Below are positions 26,341 through 35,480 of a stretch of DNA of 64,000 nt, in pieces. A model generated the notes under the pieces. The model did no database searches, was not told where the DNA came from, and worked only from the letters and a program-made list of their open reading frames with translations. This DNA comes from Pseudomonas wuhanensis. GTDB lineage: Bacteria; Pseudomonadota; Gammaproteobacteria; Pseudomonadales; Pseudomonadaceae. Numbering within the stretch: position 1 is the stretch's first letter; each line of letters starts with the position of its first letter. The stretch is from the NCBI RefSeq assembly GCF_030687395.1, contig NZ_CP117430.1, positions 6,526,973 to 6,590,972 on the forward strand. Reading direction: 5' to 3'. A program made the position numbers and the translations under genes.

Positions 26341-27741
26341 ATGAGCACCTATGACGTCGTGATTCTGGGCGCAGGCCCCGGCGGTTATAACGCAGCGATC
26401 CGCGCCGGCCAGCTGGGCCTGAAAGCGGCGTGCGTGGAAGGCCGCGCCACTCTGGGCGGGACCTGCCTGAATGTCGGCTGCATGCCGTCCAAGGCGCTGC
26501 TGCATGCCTCCGAACTCTACGACGCGGCCATGGGGGCGGAATTCGCCAACTTGGGGATTGAGGTCAAACCCGTCCTCAACCTTGCTCAAATGATGAAGCA
26601 GAAGGATGAAAGCGTTACCGGGCTGACCAAAGGCATCGAGTTTCTGTTTCGCAAAAACAAAGTCGACTGGATCAAGGGCTGGGGCCACATCGACGGCCCG
26701 GGCAAAGTCACGGTGACCGACAGCCAGGGCGCCAAGACCGAGCTGAGCACCAAGGACATCGTTATCGCCACCGGTTCCGAACCCACTCCCCTGCCCGGCG
26801 TGGACATCGATAACAAACGCATCCTCGACTCCACGGGCGCGCTGTCGCTGAGCGAAGTGCCGAAACACCTGGTGGTGATCGGGGCCGGGGTGATCGGCCT
26901 GGAGCTGGGTTCGGTATGGCGGCGCCTGGGTGCTCAGGTGACGGTGGTCGAATTTCTTGATCGGATCTGCCCCGGTGTGGATGGCGAAGCGGGCAAGAGC
27001 CTTCAGCGCTCATTGAGCAAGCAAGGCATCCGCTTCAAGTTGAGCTCGAAAGTCACCAGCGCCACGACGTCGGCGAGCGGTGTTCAGCTCAGCGTCGAAC
27101 CGGCCGCGGGTGGCACCGCCGAGTTGCTTGAAGCCGATTACGTGTTGGTGGCCATTGGTCGGCGCCCTTACACCCAAGGCCTGGGACTGGAAAACGTCGG
27201 TCTTGCCACGGACAAACGCGGCATGCTCGCCAATCAGGGCCACCGCACCGAGGCCGCTGGCGTCTGGGTGATCGGTGATGTCACGTCGGGGCCGATGCTC
27301 GCCCACAAGGCCGAGGACGAAGCCATGGCCTGCATCGAGCAGATCGTCGGCAAGGCCGGCGAGGTCAATTACAACCTGATCCCCAGCGTGATCTACACCA
27401 AACCGGAGCTGGCCAGCGTCGGCAAGACCGAAGAACAGCTGAAGGCCGAAGGTCGCGCCTATAAAGTCGGCAAATTTCCCTTCACCGCCAACAGCCGGGC
27501 GAAAATCAACCATGAAACCGAAGGCTTCGCCAAAGTATTGGCCGATGAGCGCACCGACGAAGTCCTCGGCGTGCACCTTGTGGGCCCGAGCGTCAGTGAA
27601 ATGATTGGCGAATATTGCGTGGCCATGGAGTTCAGCGCCTCGGCCGAAGACATCGCCCTGACCTGTCATCCACACCCGACCCGCTCCGAGGCATTGCGCC
27701 AGGCGGCAATGGATGTGGAGGGGATGGCGACGCAGATGTAG
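26341..27741 (+). CDS. lpd: dihydrolipoyl dehydrogenase
   Basis: 466-residue FAD-dependent E3 enzyme that reoxidises dihydrolipoamide in 2-oxo acid dehydrogenase complexes or glycine cleavage. Motifs: FAD site VVILGAGPGGYNAAIRAGQL, redox disulfide GGTCLNVGCMPSKALL (Cys about 45 and 50), NAD site VVIGAGVIGLELGSVW, second FAD site GVWVIGDV, and the catalytic HPHPTRSE near the C terminus. The ATG at 26341 has CAGGAGT nine bases upstream; the longer open frame to 26248 is not needed. No E1 or E2 genes are nearby, as for the orphan Lpd3 of P. aeruginosa. Confidence 0.92.
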   Translation: MSTYDVVILGAGPGGYNAAIRAGQLGLKAACVEGRATLGGTCLNVGCMPSKALLHASELYDAAMGAEFANLGIEVKPVLNLAQMMKQKDESVTGLTKGIEFLFRKNKVDWIKGWGHIDGPGKVTVTDSQGAKTELSTKDIVIATGSEPTPLPGVDIDNKRILDSTGALSLSEVPKHLVVIGAGVIGLELGSVWRRLGAQVTVVEFLDRICPGVDGEAGKSLQRSLSKQGIRFKLSSKVTSATTSASGVQLSVEPAAGGTAELLEADYVLVAIGRRPYTQGLGLENVGLATDKRGMLANQGHRTEAAGVWVIGDVTSGPMLAHKAEDEAMACIEQIVGKAGEVNYNLIPSVIYTKPELASVGKTEEQLKAEGRAYKVGKFPFTANSRAKINHETEGFAKVLADERTDEVLGVHLVGPSVSEMIGEYCVAMEFSASAEDIALTCHPHPTRSEALRQAAMDVEGMATQM

Positions 27742-27774
27742 GGCCGATGATTTGGCGATGACTGAACTGACGCT

Positions 27775-27866
27775 TTCGCGAGCAAGCCCGCGCCCACAGT
27801 AGATCTTCAGTGAACACAGGTTCTGTGTTCGACAATGATCGAATGTGGGAGCGGGCTTGCTCGCGA
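27775..27866. repeat. REP inverted pair
   Basis: TCGCGAGCAAGCCCGCGCCC (27776-27795) and TGTGGGAGCGGGCTTGCTCG (27844-27863) face each other between the convergent lpd and Lrp-type genes. The central part resembles that of the pair at 3406-3496. Confidence 0.85.
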
Positions 27867-27881
27867 ATGGGTCGACTCGGT

Positions 27882-28355
27882 CTAAAGCGGCAAATGCTCC
27901 AACGGCAATGCCCCCGGCGTCTTCACCGTGTGAATCGCAAAGTTGCTGCGGATGTCGCTCACACCCGGCAATTTCAGCAGTCGCCCGGTGAGAAAACGGT
28001 CATAGGCGCGCAAATCCGGCACCACCACTTGCAGCAGAAAATCCGACTCTCCTGACACCAGGAACGCCGAAATCACCTCAGGCAATGCCGTCACGGCCAA
28101 GCGAAACGCTTCCGCCTGTTCATCGTTGTGTCGTTCGACTTTGACCCCGACAAACACCGTCAGCCCAAGGCCCACTTCATCTCTATCCAGATTGGCCTGA
28201 TAGCCGCGAATCACTCCCGCTTCTTCCAGCATCCGTACCCGACGCAAACAGGGCGAGGCGGACAAACCGATTTCGTCAGCCAATTGCACGTTGCTCAGGC
28301 GACCGTCCCGTTGCAGCGCCGCGAGAATCTTGCGGTCGTAGGCGTCCAGTTTCAT
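27882..28355 (-). CDS. Lrp/AsnC family transcriptional regulator
   Basis: 157-residue feast/famine regulator. N-terminal winged HTH (about 1-60: LDAYDRKILAALQRDGRLS, then LADEIGLSASPCLRRVRMLEEAG), then the ligand-binding RAM domain (about 66-145) with GESDFLLQVVVPDL. It probably senses an amino acid. It is divergent from a LysE-family exporter gene, and such regulators commonly control the adjacent exporter. Confidence 0.9.
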   Translation of the reverse strand: MKLDAYDRKILAALQRDGRLSNVQLADEIGLSASPCLRRVRMLEEAGVIRGYQANLDRDEVGLGLTVFVGVKVERHNDEQAEAFRLAVTALPEVISAFLVSGESDFLLQVVVPDLRAYDRFLTGRLLKLPGVSDIRSNFAIHTVKTPGALPLEHLPL

Positions 28356-28398
28356 GGTTTGGCAGATCCCGATGGTTCGATCGTCACAAAATGGCAGG

Positions 28399-31266
28399 TT
28401 ATGCCAAATATGGAAGCTTTAGAAGCTGACTACGCAACCACCTGCCCTGCTCTTCAGCCATAGACTGATCCGACCAAATCGACAACGAATGGGGTGCAAC
28501 ATGGCAGGTCTCTGGCTGTTTTTCATGGCGCTGGCGGTGGTGTACCTGTTGCCCGGCCCAGACATGATTCTGCTGTTGCAGACCGGCGCGCGTCAGGGCA
28601 AAAGCGCGGCACTGGCCACGGCGTTGGGGCTGGGCATCGCGCGTGGTTGTCATGTGGCCTTGGCCGCGTTGGGTTTGGCGGCGCTGTTCAAGACGGCACC
28701 CTGGACTTTCGACGTGGTGCGCCTGGTCGGGGCCGCGTACCTGCTGTGGATCGGCATTCAGTGCCTGCGAAGCACGATGCTGCCGAGCTTGAACGGTACA
28801 GGCGCAACCACCGAAAAACCGCATTGGCGCGAGGCGATCCTGCGCGGTTTGCTGACCAATCTGCTCAACCCCAAGGCGCTGCTGTTTTGCTCGGTGCTGT
28901 TGCCACAATTTATTGAGCCGCACGCCGGGCCAGTGCTCGCGCAATTTGCAACGCTGGGCATGATGCTGGTCGGTGTCGGGTTGTTGTTCGACAGCGCCTA
29001 CGCGCTGGTCGGCGCCGCACTGGGCCGCTGGCTGCAACGCAGTCCATCGGCCCAGAGGGTGCAGCAGTGGTTGTTCGGCAGCCTGCTGATCGGCTTCGCG
29101 GTGCGGCTGACCTTTGTGCAGCAGGGTTGAGGGTAATCGCGCTCTACGACGGCGGCGACTGATCAGCAGTAAAGCCGCCGCCGTGATCGCCACAATAGCG
29201 CCTACTTGCACCGGTTTCTTGTAAGGCCGCAGCGTCGAACGCGTAGCATCAGTAGCCTGGGTGACATAACGCTTGCTGGCGTTTTCAAAGTCGGGATAAG
29301 GGCATTGGTGACCGAAGTTCTCCGCCCAATCCACGTATGGCCCTTCTTTCACATACCGTTGATAGAACGCACGTTCTTCTTCAACGCTGGTGTTCCACCC
29401 CGCCGCCGCACACAACACTGCCGCAAAAGCCTGGCTGGTATGAGGCAGATTATCGGCAGCACGACTGGCCAAATCCGTTGCGACATAACGATAGTGATAG
29501 CGCTGATCGGGTTGAGCGGCGTTGGCTTGCTGACGCAGGACTTCATCTTCAGCCACTAACGGGCCGACCTTTAGCTCACGGCTCTCAAGGCTGTAATTAC
29601 CGCCGAACGTGGCGTAATCCGGCGCCATTTCATAGCCGAGAAGCTCCATGCCCCATTGGCGTGCCGTCGATGCGGCATTGAACAACGCCGCGGCACGTTT
29701 GGTCGGCCACCAGGCAGCGTCCGCATCCTGACGATACTGACCATACGCCTTGGCCTTGTTCTGCAGTTCAACGTTGTCGAAGTAAGCCGGGGCTTCGTCA
29801 TAGCGCCCTTCACGCAGCAGACGCCGCCCGAGCAAATTGCGCAGGTTCGCGGCTACCGACAACGGCACATAATTGTCGCGATCCTGTTGGCTGAGCGGCG
29901 GCGGTGCCGGCACCTGAGTGTCGACGTACTGCTTGAGTTCATCGAGGGTCAGCACCCGCTCGGCCACGGTGGCCGCGTCGTACCAGTAAATGCTTTGGCT
30001 GCGATAGAGCTGATCAAAGGCTTGCAGATAATCGCCGCGTTGCAGGGCCAGGATCGCGCTTTCGCCGTCGACCCGGCACTTGGGCTGGAGCGTTTCATAA
30101 TCCCAATCCGGGGTCCGGCGATCGCCCCAGGATTCATTCTGCGGGAACGCTTGGGCGGCCTTGGCATAGGCCGCCGCGGCAGCGTTTTTGTCGCCATCAC
30201 GCAACGCCAGTTTCGCCCGCAGCCACCACGCGAGGCCGCCGTCTCCGGCCTGTTCGAGGAAAGCTTTGGCGCTGGCGTAATCGCCCTGTTGATAATTCAC
30301 TGCCGCCAGGCGATCAGCATTATCCAGGCTGCCACGGGTGCTGGTTTGCAGCAGTTTGATCAGTTTCTGTTCGCTGGGCGGTTGATCACCGAATGACCAG
30401 CCCTGTCGGCTGATCAAGGAGGCCGTCACCAATTGCTGTACCCGTTTGCCCTTGAGCAATCGGGCCAATTGATCGTCAGGCATCGCCGCCAGATCGGTCA
30501 TCAGCCACTTCAGCGAGCTGTACCCCACCGCCGAACCATGGAGGTTTTGCGTGGCGTAGAGTTCGATGGCGTTGTCCCAGTCGCCGGCGGTGCGGGCCAC
30601 TCGCGCTTCTTCGCCGAGGCTGGCAACACCCAATTCCAACGGGTCGCTGAAGCCGTCGATACTCAGCTGACGAGTCTTTTCGAAGGCTTTGCGCGATTGA
30701 GCCAGCAGGTCCGGGCCGGCATCTGCCTCTGAACTCATGGCAAACAGTGCCCGGCCCAACGAGTACGCCGCCCAGGTGCTGCGAAACGCCCGTTGATCCG
30801 CCGGCAGCGCCAGCACTTTCTGAAAGTATTCGGCGGCCAGGCCATGATCACCGGCGTTGAACGCCACAGCACCCGCCAGATAGAGCGAGTGCTCGGCCGG
30901 CAGGCTCGCGCCTTGCTCTTCAACCTGTTGGGCATCGGTCAGGCTACGCAGCTGTTGCACTAGTGCTTGCTGTTCAGGCGTCAACCCGGCCTGTTCGGCA
31001 GTGTTACGCTGATCGGAGTAATCGGGCGCATCGCCGTAGCCGTCATCCGGATTATGGGTGGCCGCCGTGACGTTCTTCAGGCCCGCGATAGCATGCCCGA
31101 GGCGACTGATCTCAAAATTGAAGTTGCCTTCCGGCAGCTCAGCCAGCGACTGGCCACGGTTGTCCAGCAGGCGCATGGGAAAGTCCGGCCCGCAGGCCAG
31201 CGCCGAACCCAACGGCAGGCTGAGGCTCAGGCAAAGCACATGGCGGGGCCAGTTACGGGTGAACAT
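28399..31266 (-). CDS. secreted, membrane-anchored TPR-like protein; 3' end uncertain
   Basis: Frame of 955 residues, of which roughly the first 710 form a coherent protein. Signal peptide 1-24 (cleavage near ALA-C), a long helical repeat region with TPR-like pairs (AGAVAFNAGDHGLAAEYFQKVLAL; RGDYLQAFDQLYRS; REGRYDEAPAYFDN) and, near 690-705, a hydrophobic anchor VGAIVAITAAALLLIS followed by RRRRRA. The following ~245 residues are a Gln/His/Arg-rich antisense reading of the LysE gene with no stop, so the natural end is probably near 29130. ATG 31266 has AAGGAGG at good spacing. Overlaps the DUF3142 gene by 14 bases. Function unknown. Confidence 0.65.
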   Translation of the reverse strand: MFTRNWPRHVLCLSLSLPLGSALACGPDFPMRLLDNRGQSLAELPEGNFNFEISRLGHAIAGLKNVTAATHNPDDGYGDAPDYSDQRNTAEQAGLTPEQQALVQQLRSLTDAQQVEEQGASLPAEHSLYLAGAVAFNAGDHGLAAEYFQKVLALPADQRAFRSTWAAYSLGRALFAMSSEADAGPDLLAQSRKAFEKTRQLSIDGFSDPLELGVASLGEEARVARTAGDWDNAIELYATQNLHGSAVGYSSLKWLMTDLAAMPDDQLARLLKGKRVQQLVTASLISRQGWSFGDQPPSEQKLIKLLQTSTRGSLDNADRLAAVNYQQGDYASAKAFLEQAGDGGLAWWLRAKLALRDGDKNAAAAAYAKAAQAFPQNESWGDRRTPDWDYETLQPKCRVDGESAILALQRGDYLQAFDQLYRSQSIYWYDAATVAERVLTLDELKQYVDTQVPAPPPLSQQDRDNYVPLSVAANLRNLLGRRLLREGRYDEAPAYFDNVELQNKAKAYGQYRQDADAAWWPTKRAAALFNAASTARQWGMELLGYEMAPDYATFGGNYSLESRELKVGPLVAEDEVLRQQANAAQPDQRYHYRYVATDLASRAADNLPHTSQAFAAVLCAAAGWNTSVEEERAFYQRYVKEGPYVDWAENFGHQCPYPDFENASKRYVTQATDATRSTLRPYKKPVQVGAIVAITAAALLLISRRRRRARLPSTLLHKGQPHREADQQAAEQPLLHPLGRWTALQPAAQCGADQRVGAVEQQPDTDQHHAQRCKLREHWPGVRLNKLWQQHRAKQQRLGVEQIGQQTAQDRLAPMRFFGGCACTVQARQHRASQALNADPQQVRGPDQAHHVESPGCRLEQRRQTQRGQGHMTTTRDAQPQRRGQCRAFALTRAGLQQQNHVWAGQQVHHRQRHEKQPETCHVAPHSLSIWSDQSMAEEQGRWLRSQLLKLPYLA
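28501..29130 (+). CDS. LysE/RhtB family amino acid exporter
   Basis: 209-residue inner-membrane protein with about six hydrophobic segments and the family signature YLLPGPDMILLLQTGARQGKSA (in parts, near residues 13-35) and RGLLTNLLNPKALLFCSVLLPQF in two parts (about 118-140). It would export an amino acid or homoserine-lactone-type substrate, probably under control of the divergent Lrp-type regulator. The ATG at 28501 was chosen; one at 28489 adds only MGCN. Its whole length is also open on the opposite strand (see 28399-31266). Confidence 0.87.
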   Translation: MAGLWLFFMALAVVYLLPGPDMILLLQTGARQGKSAALATALGLGIARGCHVALAALGLAALFKTAPWTFDVVRLVGAAYLLWIGIQCLRSTMLPSLNGTGATTEKPHWREAILRGLLTNLLNPKALLFCSVLLPQFIEPHAGPVLAQFATLGMMLVGVGLLFDSAYALVGAALGRWLQRSPSAQRVQQWLFGSLLIGFAVRLTFVQQG

Positions 31267-32446
31267 TCGAACCTCCTTGATCAATAGTTGCGCAGCGTGC
31301 CCAACCGATGGCGCGCTGCCCGCCGGCCGGGATTCGCCCCTCGCGCAGGCGGGTGAAGGTAAGCAGATCCGGGCGTTGTTGCAATGCATAACCGGCCAAT
31401 GCATCGGCGCCATCGCAGCCCTGCACCGCCAGTGTCAGGCGTTCGGGCCAGGCGCTATCGAGGTTGCCTTGGTTGCTGACGCTGATGTCATAGAGGCCGT
31501 CCTGCGCCGAGAGCTTCAGCCCCACGCGGCTGTCGAGCGTATCGCCACGCGCCACCGCGATTAGCGTCGTCAGGCTCCAGGCCCTGCGATCATTGGCCAG
31601 CGGCAGGCGAAACCAGATCAGCCCGGCCAGATGAGCCGGCGGATCGGCGCGTAACTCGGCGCCGAGTTTGCTCAGTTGCAGCGGATCCGCCATTAGCTCC
31701 CGGCGCTTGCCGCCTCGCTCGATGGGCACTTCACTTTCCACCACCGGCGCGCCACTGGCCCCTGGCAACAACGCCACGCCATAAGCCGGCAGCGCCAGAT
31801 AAAACGGTTTCGACGTGATACGGCTCCAGGCCTTGGCCCATTGCCGTGCCTGATTCGGATCGAACAGCCCACGCCGTGGATCGCTCACCGCGTGCACCTG
31901 CAATACGCTGCTGTCGACCGTCGCCAGCAGCGCCGGCAATTCTGGGCTGTCGAGCCAGGCCGGCAACGCGGTGATGCTCAGTGGCAAGGAGGTTGGCAGA
32001 ACAGCGCGTAAATGCGTGAGAAATTCGCGGTAGGCCGGTAGCCGGGCGTTGCCCGCATCGTGGTCGATTTCCACGCCGGAGAGGATCAGCCCCTGCCCTT
32101 GCCAATCGCTGAGCACCTGCTGGATGTGCGCCGTGACCTCGCCCTGATCCAGTCCCTTGAGCTGGCCATCCAGACGAATCACTGCAATCAGCGGCCGGCC
32201 ATCACGCTTGAGCAGCGCCGGATCGATCCGCGCCCGGCTCCAGCCGGCCTGCGGAAACGCCTGCAAGGCCAGTACTCGTAAGGTCGAAAAATCGGCACGG
32301 CTGTCGCGCAGCGCGGCGTCATGGGCCTGCGTCCATTGCCGTTGCCAGACATAGAGTTGCTGATCGAGCGGCGTCGCGTCCGGTTGCTTGCAACCGTTGA
32401 GCAACACCGCCGCCAGCAAAACGATCAAGCGCGTGAAATAAACCAT
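31253..32446 (-). CDS. DUF3142 lipoprotein
   Basis: 397 residues with a lipoprotein signal (hydrophobic core then LLNGC, Cys at about 19), so anchored in a membrane facing the periplasm. The rest matches DUF3142, a predicted TIM-barrel of the glycoside-hydrolase-like superfamily: VEIDHDAGNARLPAYREFL (about 127-145) and LALPAYGVALLP. The ATG at 32446 gives the correct lipobox position; an upstream extension does not. It is coupled to the TPR-like gene by a 14-base overlap, so the two probably work together at the cell envelope. Confidence 0.82.
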   Translation of the reverse strand: MVYFTRLIVLLAAVLLNGCKQPDATPLDQQLYVWQRQWTQAHDAALRDSRADFSTLRVLALQAFPQAGWSRARIDPALLKRDGRPLIAVIRLDGQLKGLDQGEVTAHIQQVLSDWQGQGLILSGVEIDHDAGNARLPAYREFLTHLRAVLPTSLPLSITALPAWLDSPELPALLATVDSSVLQVHAVSDPRRGLFDPNQARQWAKAWSRITSKPFYLALPAYGVALLPGASGAPVVESEVPIERGGKRRELMADPLQLSKLGAELRADPPAHLAGLIWFRLPLANDRRAWSLTTLIAVARGDTLDSRVGLKLSAQDGLYDISVSNQGNLDSAWPERLTLAVQGCDGADALAGYALQQRPDLLTFTRLREGRIPAGGQRAIGWARCATIDQGGSNVHP

Positions 32447-32471
32447 GAAAAACCTTATCCCTGAAATGCAA

Positions 32472-32493
32472 AAAGGGCCTCTCAAGGCCCTTT
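32472..32493 (-). terminator. Rho-independent terminator after the DUF6124 gene
   Basis: AAAGGGCCTTGAGAGGCCCTTT on the minus strand, followed by TTGCATT. It separates the DUF6124-like gene from the DUF3142 gene. The plus-strand side also ends in TTTG, but no plus-strand gene precedes it. Confidence 0.75.
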
Positions 32494-32577
32494 GTCGCTC
32501 TGCTCGCTACCCTACTCAGCCATTGGCTTGCGGGCAATGATCACCTGATTTTTCGCCATTACCGCTCCCACATCAAA

Positions 32578-32955
32578 TCAGCTGTGTGGCGCAGGTTTTG
32601 GTATGGCGACGTTATCCAGCATCCGGTTCACCGCCAGTTCCGCCAGCATGACGATCTGTTGAATCGCCATCGCCGTATGCCGGTGCGGCCCTTCCAGATA
32701 CCCCGCAAAGTCACTCGCCATCACACTGGCCTGGGCCAACGACTCACAGGTGTGGGCCAACAGGTCTTCGTCTTTGATATCCGGCGCAACCATAAACATC
32801 GTGCTCGGCTTGCGGGCGACCGGTGCTTTGAGGGCCGAGGGGTTGAGGTAGTGATCGAGCGCGCGCTCGGCGGCTTCGTTGAGCTTTTTTGAATTGGGGG
32901 ATTCGTAGGGGGAAACGTCGTCGGTTTCCGGGGGATTCGGTGTGGCTTTGAACAT
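32578..32955 (-). CDS. DUF6124/DUF3077-like protein
   Basis: 125-residue cytoplasmic protein of a small family common in pseudomonads and often present in many copies. The N terminus MFKATPNPPETDDVSPYES and the C-terminal helical half (ESLAQASVMASDFAGYL, then HTAMAIQQIVMLAELAVNRMLD in two parts) are typical. No catalytic motif is seen; function unknown. Monocistronic, with its own terminator. Confidence 0.78.
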   Translation of the reverse strand: MFKATPNPPETDDVSPYESPNSKKLNEAAERALDHYLNPSALKAPVARKPSTMFMVAPDIKDEDLLAHTCESLAQASVMASDFAGYLEGPHRHTAMAIQQIVMLAELAVNRMLDNVAIPKPAPHS

Positions 32956-33386
32956 GGTGAAACTCCATTCGAGAACTGGAGTTCGCCAACACTGCGACCA
33001 AGCAGAAGGGTGGCGAACCGTACGCGGGTTGGTCGACCAGGGAATGGAACCCGGCAGGGCCTAAGCCCTCCCACGCACAGCTCGCCATGAAGCAAGCACA
33101 AAAGTGCGCCATTCTAAACCTGAGCGACCAAACCCGATCACTGAATTTGCAGTGACTCCCAAAGCCTATCCCTCGGACTTCTGATACGAAAACCGCTAGA
33201 ACTTGTCGGATTTGTCCTTCAGAACAGCCAAATTTGTAGGATGTTCGCAAATATTTTCAGGCCAGCCGAGATCGAATGTGGGAGCGGGCTTGCTCGCGAA
33301 GGCTGTTTAACATTCAACGTGGAAGTTGTCTGAGACACCGCTTTCGCGAGTAAGCCACAGGGGATTTTCTGTGTTGTCTGGTTCAG
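32956..33386. other. 431-base gap with one REP unit
   Basis: No gene is supported. It holds the DUF6124 leader, a REP unit TGTGGGAGCGGGCTTGCTCG at 33278-33297 and a degenerate partner (TTTCGCGAGTAAGCCACAGG) at about 33341-33360. Two short open frames here are low-quality readings on the minus strand. Confidence 0.6.
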
Positions 33387-35417
33387 TTACAGATCCAGCA
33401 CCAACGGCTGCGAACCCTGCGCCGGCACCGCACAACAAATCAGCACCTCTCCCGCATCGGGAACCTCCGCCGGAGGCTGTGGATAATTCACCTCTCCGCT
33501 GATCAACCGGGTTTTGCAGGTCCCGCAGGAACCCCCGCGGCAACTGAATTCCGGGCGCAGGCCACGGCTTTCCGCCAACTCCAGCAAACTGCCGCCGTCC
33601 GGCTGCCAACGCGCCTCTTTCGCCGAGCGCTGGAACACGACGGGCACCGAAACGGTGGCGGCCGGTAATTGCTCGATGACCACCGCGCCCGGGTCCGGCT
33701 TGCGACGCAGTGTGGACGGGCCAAAGGTTTCGGCATGAATCCTTGAATCAGGGACATCCAGATCCCTCAGGCTGTCGTAAAGCCCTTGGGTAAAACCTCC
33801 CGGACCGCACAGGACAAAATCCACCTGGTCGTAGTCCTCCACCTCAAGAATGGTCTTGAGCAAGTCGGCGTCGATGCGCCCTGTCAGGTCGTAATCTTCA
33901 CCCTCACGGGCATCGGACTCCGGCTGACTGAGCAAACGCAGCACACGCACCCCATCACCGAGGCCGTCGAGCAAGCGATCCAGCTCAGGACGAAACGGTT
34001 GATCGGCCAAGGTCCGCGAGCTCTGGAAGAACCACACAGGACGGATGCGCCGCGTACGCAGGCCTTGATAAACCACCTCACGCAGCATCGACAGCAGCGG
34101 CGTGATCCCCACGCCGGCGGCCAATAACACCAGCGGCCGACGCTCATTCGGCACCACGGTGAAATGCCCTTGAGGCGAGCGGGCTTCAAGCACATCGCCG
34201 ACACGAATTTGCTCATGCAGGTGCGAGGACACCAGGCCTTCACGCTTCACGCTGATGCGGAAAAAGTCATCGGATGGCGCGCTCGACAGGCTGTACGTGC
34301 GGATGTGCACATCGCCGGCGATGTTGAACCGCAAGGGCAAATGTTGCCCGGCTTGAAACACTGGCAACCCGGCGCCATCGGCAGGCTCCAGATAGATCGA
34401 ACGGATGTTGTGGCTCTCCTGCTCGATGCGCATCACTCGCAGCGGCCGCCAGTGATCCCCCAGCGCCTGGGCTTGCAGGCGTGCGTTCGCCTGCGCCCAG
34501 GTGCCGGTCAGCAAACTGGTGGGCGACACACCGTCAAAGCGCCAACGCAAGGCCAGCGCCGCAGGCCGACGCACCACGCGCTCAACCTCGAAAGTCCACA
34601 GCCGCTCGGCCCCTTGAAAGGCTTCGATCTGCGGGCCTTCGAGGATGACTTGCGTGCGACCGCTGAGGTGCAGCAGGTCGCCCGAATCGAAATCGATGAA
34701 CAGCAAACCGGCCCGAGGGTTGATCAGCAGGTTGCCCAAGGTATTGAAGAACAGGTTGCCGGCGAAGTCCGGGATGGTCAGGCGATTGCCTTCTATCTGG
34801 ACGAAACCGGCCTGGCCGCCCCGATGAGAAACGTCCACCGAGCGTTGGCCATCGACGTCCACATAGCTGGCGACAAAGAAGGTATCGGCGCTGGTAATCA
34901 TGGCTTTGGCCGCGTCATCCAGCCCATTGAGATGCTGCGCGATACGGGTCTCCGGATCCGCCAATGGCACCGAGCGAAACTGGCGCAATTGAATGTATTG
35001 CGGGCAATTGCCGAAGGATTGCTCCACCGTCACCTCGAAGCCGCTTGCCGTTACAGCGCCGACTCGACCATTGAGGCGGTTGCGACGTCGGGTGTGCAGT
35101 TCGATACCGAGCAGACCGATCGCCGCCCCGTCTTGCAGTTGTGCAGGGTCGTCGCGGCCGGGCAGGCTACCGAGCTGCAACAGCGCGGGCTCGGGGGATT
35201 TCGCAAAGCCCGGCGCCCCTTCAAGAATACTGGCCCAAGGGTTGCCGTCAGCATCCACCGCGCCGTACAGCATGAACGGCAGTTGCTGATAGAACGTACG
35301 GTGCTGGTCCGGCATCTCGCCGCGAATCACCCTACGACCCAATGCGTCCATTCGTTCGACGACACCTACATGAGCCTGCAATTGTTTCTCGCCTGCGTGC
35401 CAAGGTGAACGTTCCAT
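33387..35417 (-). CDS. fusion of PNPOx-like flavin domain and ferredoxin-NAD(P) reductase with 2Fe-2S domain
   Basis: 676 residues in three parts. About 1-300 is a split-barrel pyridoxamine-5'-phosphate oxidase-like domain (GNLLINPRAGLLFIDFDSGDLL). About 315-560 is an FAD/NAD(P)-binding reductase with RTYSLSSAP and GVGITPLLSML. The C-terminal ~85 residues form a plant-type 2Fe-2S ferredoxin domain with CRGGSCGTCKTRL and the last Cys in LICCAVP. Electrons would pass NAD(P)H-FAD-2Fe-2S. The ATG at 35417 has GGGGAG nine bases upstream. Adjacent to a GST gene on the same strand, which suggests a detoxification role; the substrate is unknown. Confidence 0.87.
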   Translation of the reverse strand: MERSPWHAGEKQLQAHVGVVERMDALGRRVIRGEMPDQHRTFYQQLPFMLYGAVDADGNPWASILEGAPGFAKSPEPALLQLGSLPGRDDPAQLQDGAAIGLLGIELHTRRRNRLNGRVGAVTASGFEVTVEQSFGNCPQYIQLRQFRSVPLADPETRIAQHLNGLDDAAKAMITSADTFFVASYVDVDGQRSVDVSHRGGQAGFVQIEGNRLTIPDFAGNLFFNTLGNLLINPRAGLLFIDFDSGDLLHLSGRTQVILEGPQIEAFQGAERLWTFEVERVVRRPAALALRWRFDGVSPTSLLTGTWAQANARLQAQALGDHWRPLRVMRIEQESHNIRSIYLEPADGAGLPVFQAGQHLPLRFNIAGDVHIRTYSLSSAPSDDFFRISVKREGLVSSHLHEQIRVGDVLEARSPQGHFTVVPNERRPLVLLAAGVGITPLLSMLREVVYQGLRTRRIRPVWFFQSSRTLADQPFRPELDRLLDGLGDGVRVLRLLSQPESDAREGEDYDLTGRIDADLLKTILEVEDYDQVDFVLCGPGGFTQGLYDSLRDLDVPDSRIHAETFGPSTLRRKPDPGAVVIEQLPAATVSVPVVFQRSAKEARWQPDGGSLLELAESRGLRPEFSCRGGSCGTCKTRLISGEVNYPQPPAEVPDAGEVLICCAVPAQGSQPLVLDL

Positions 35418-35480
35418 AACGGCTTCTCCCCTGCGCTCATTGCGCAATAAGAATGGCTCGACCGAATCGGGCCGTGAGCA

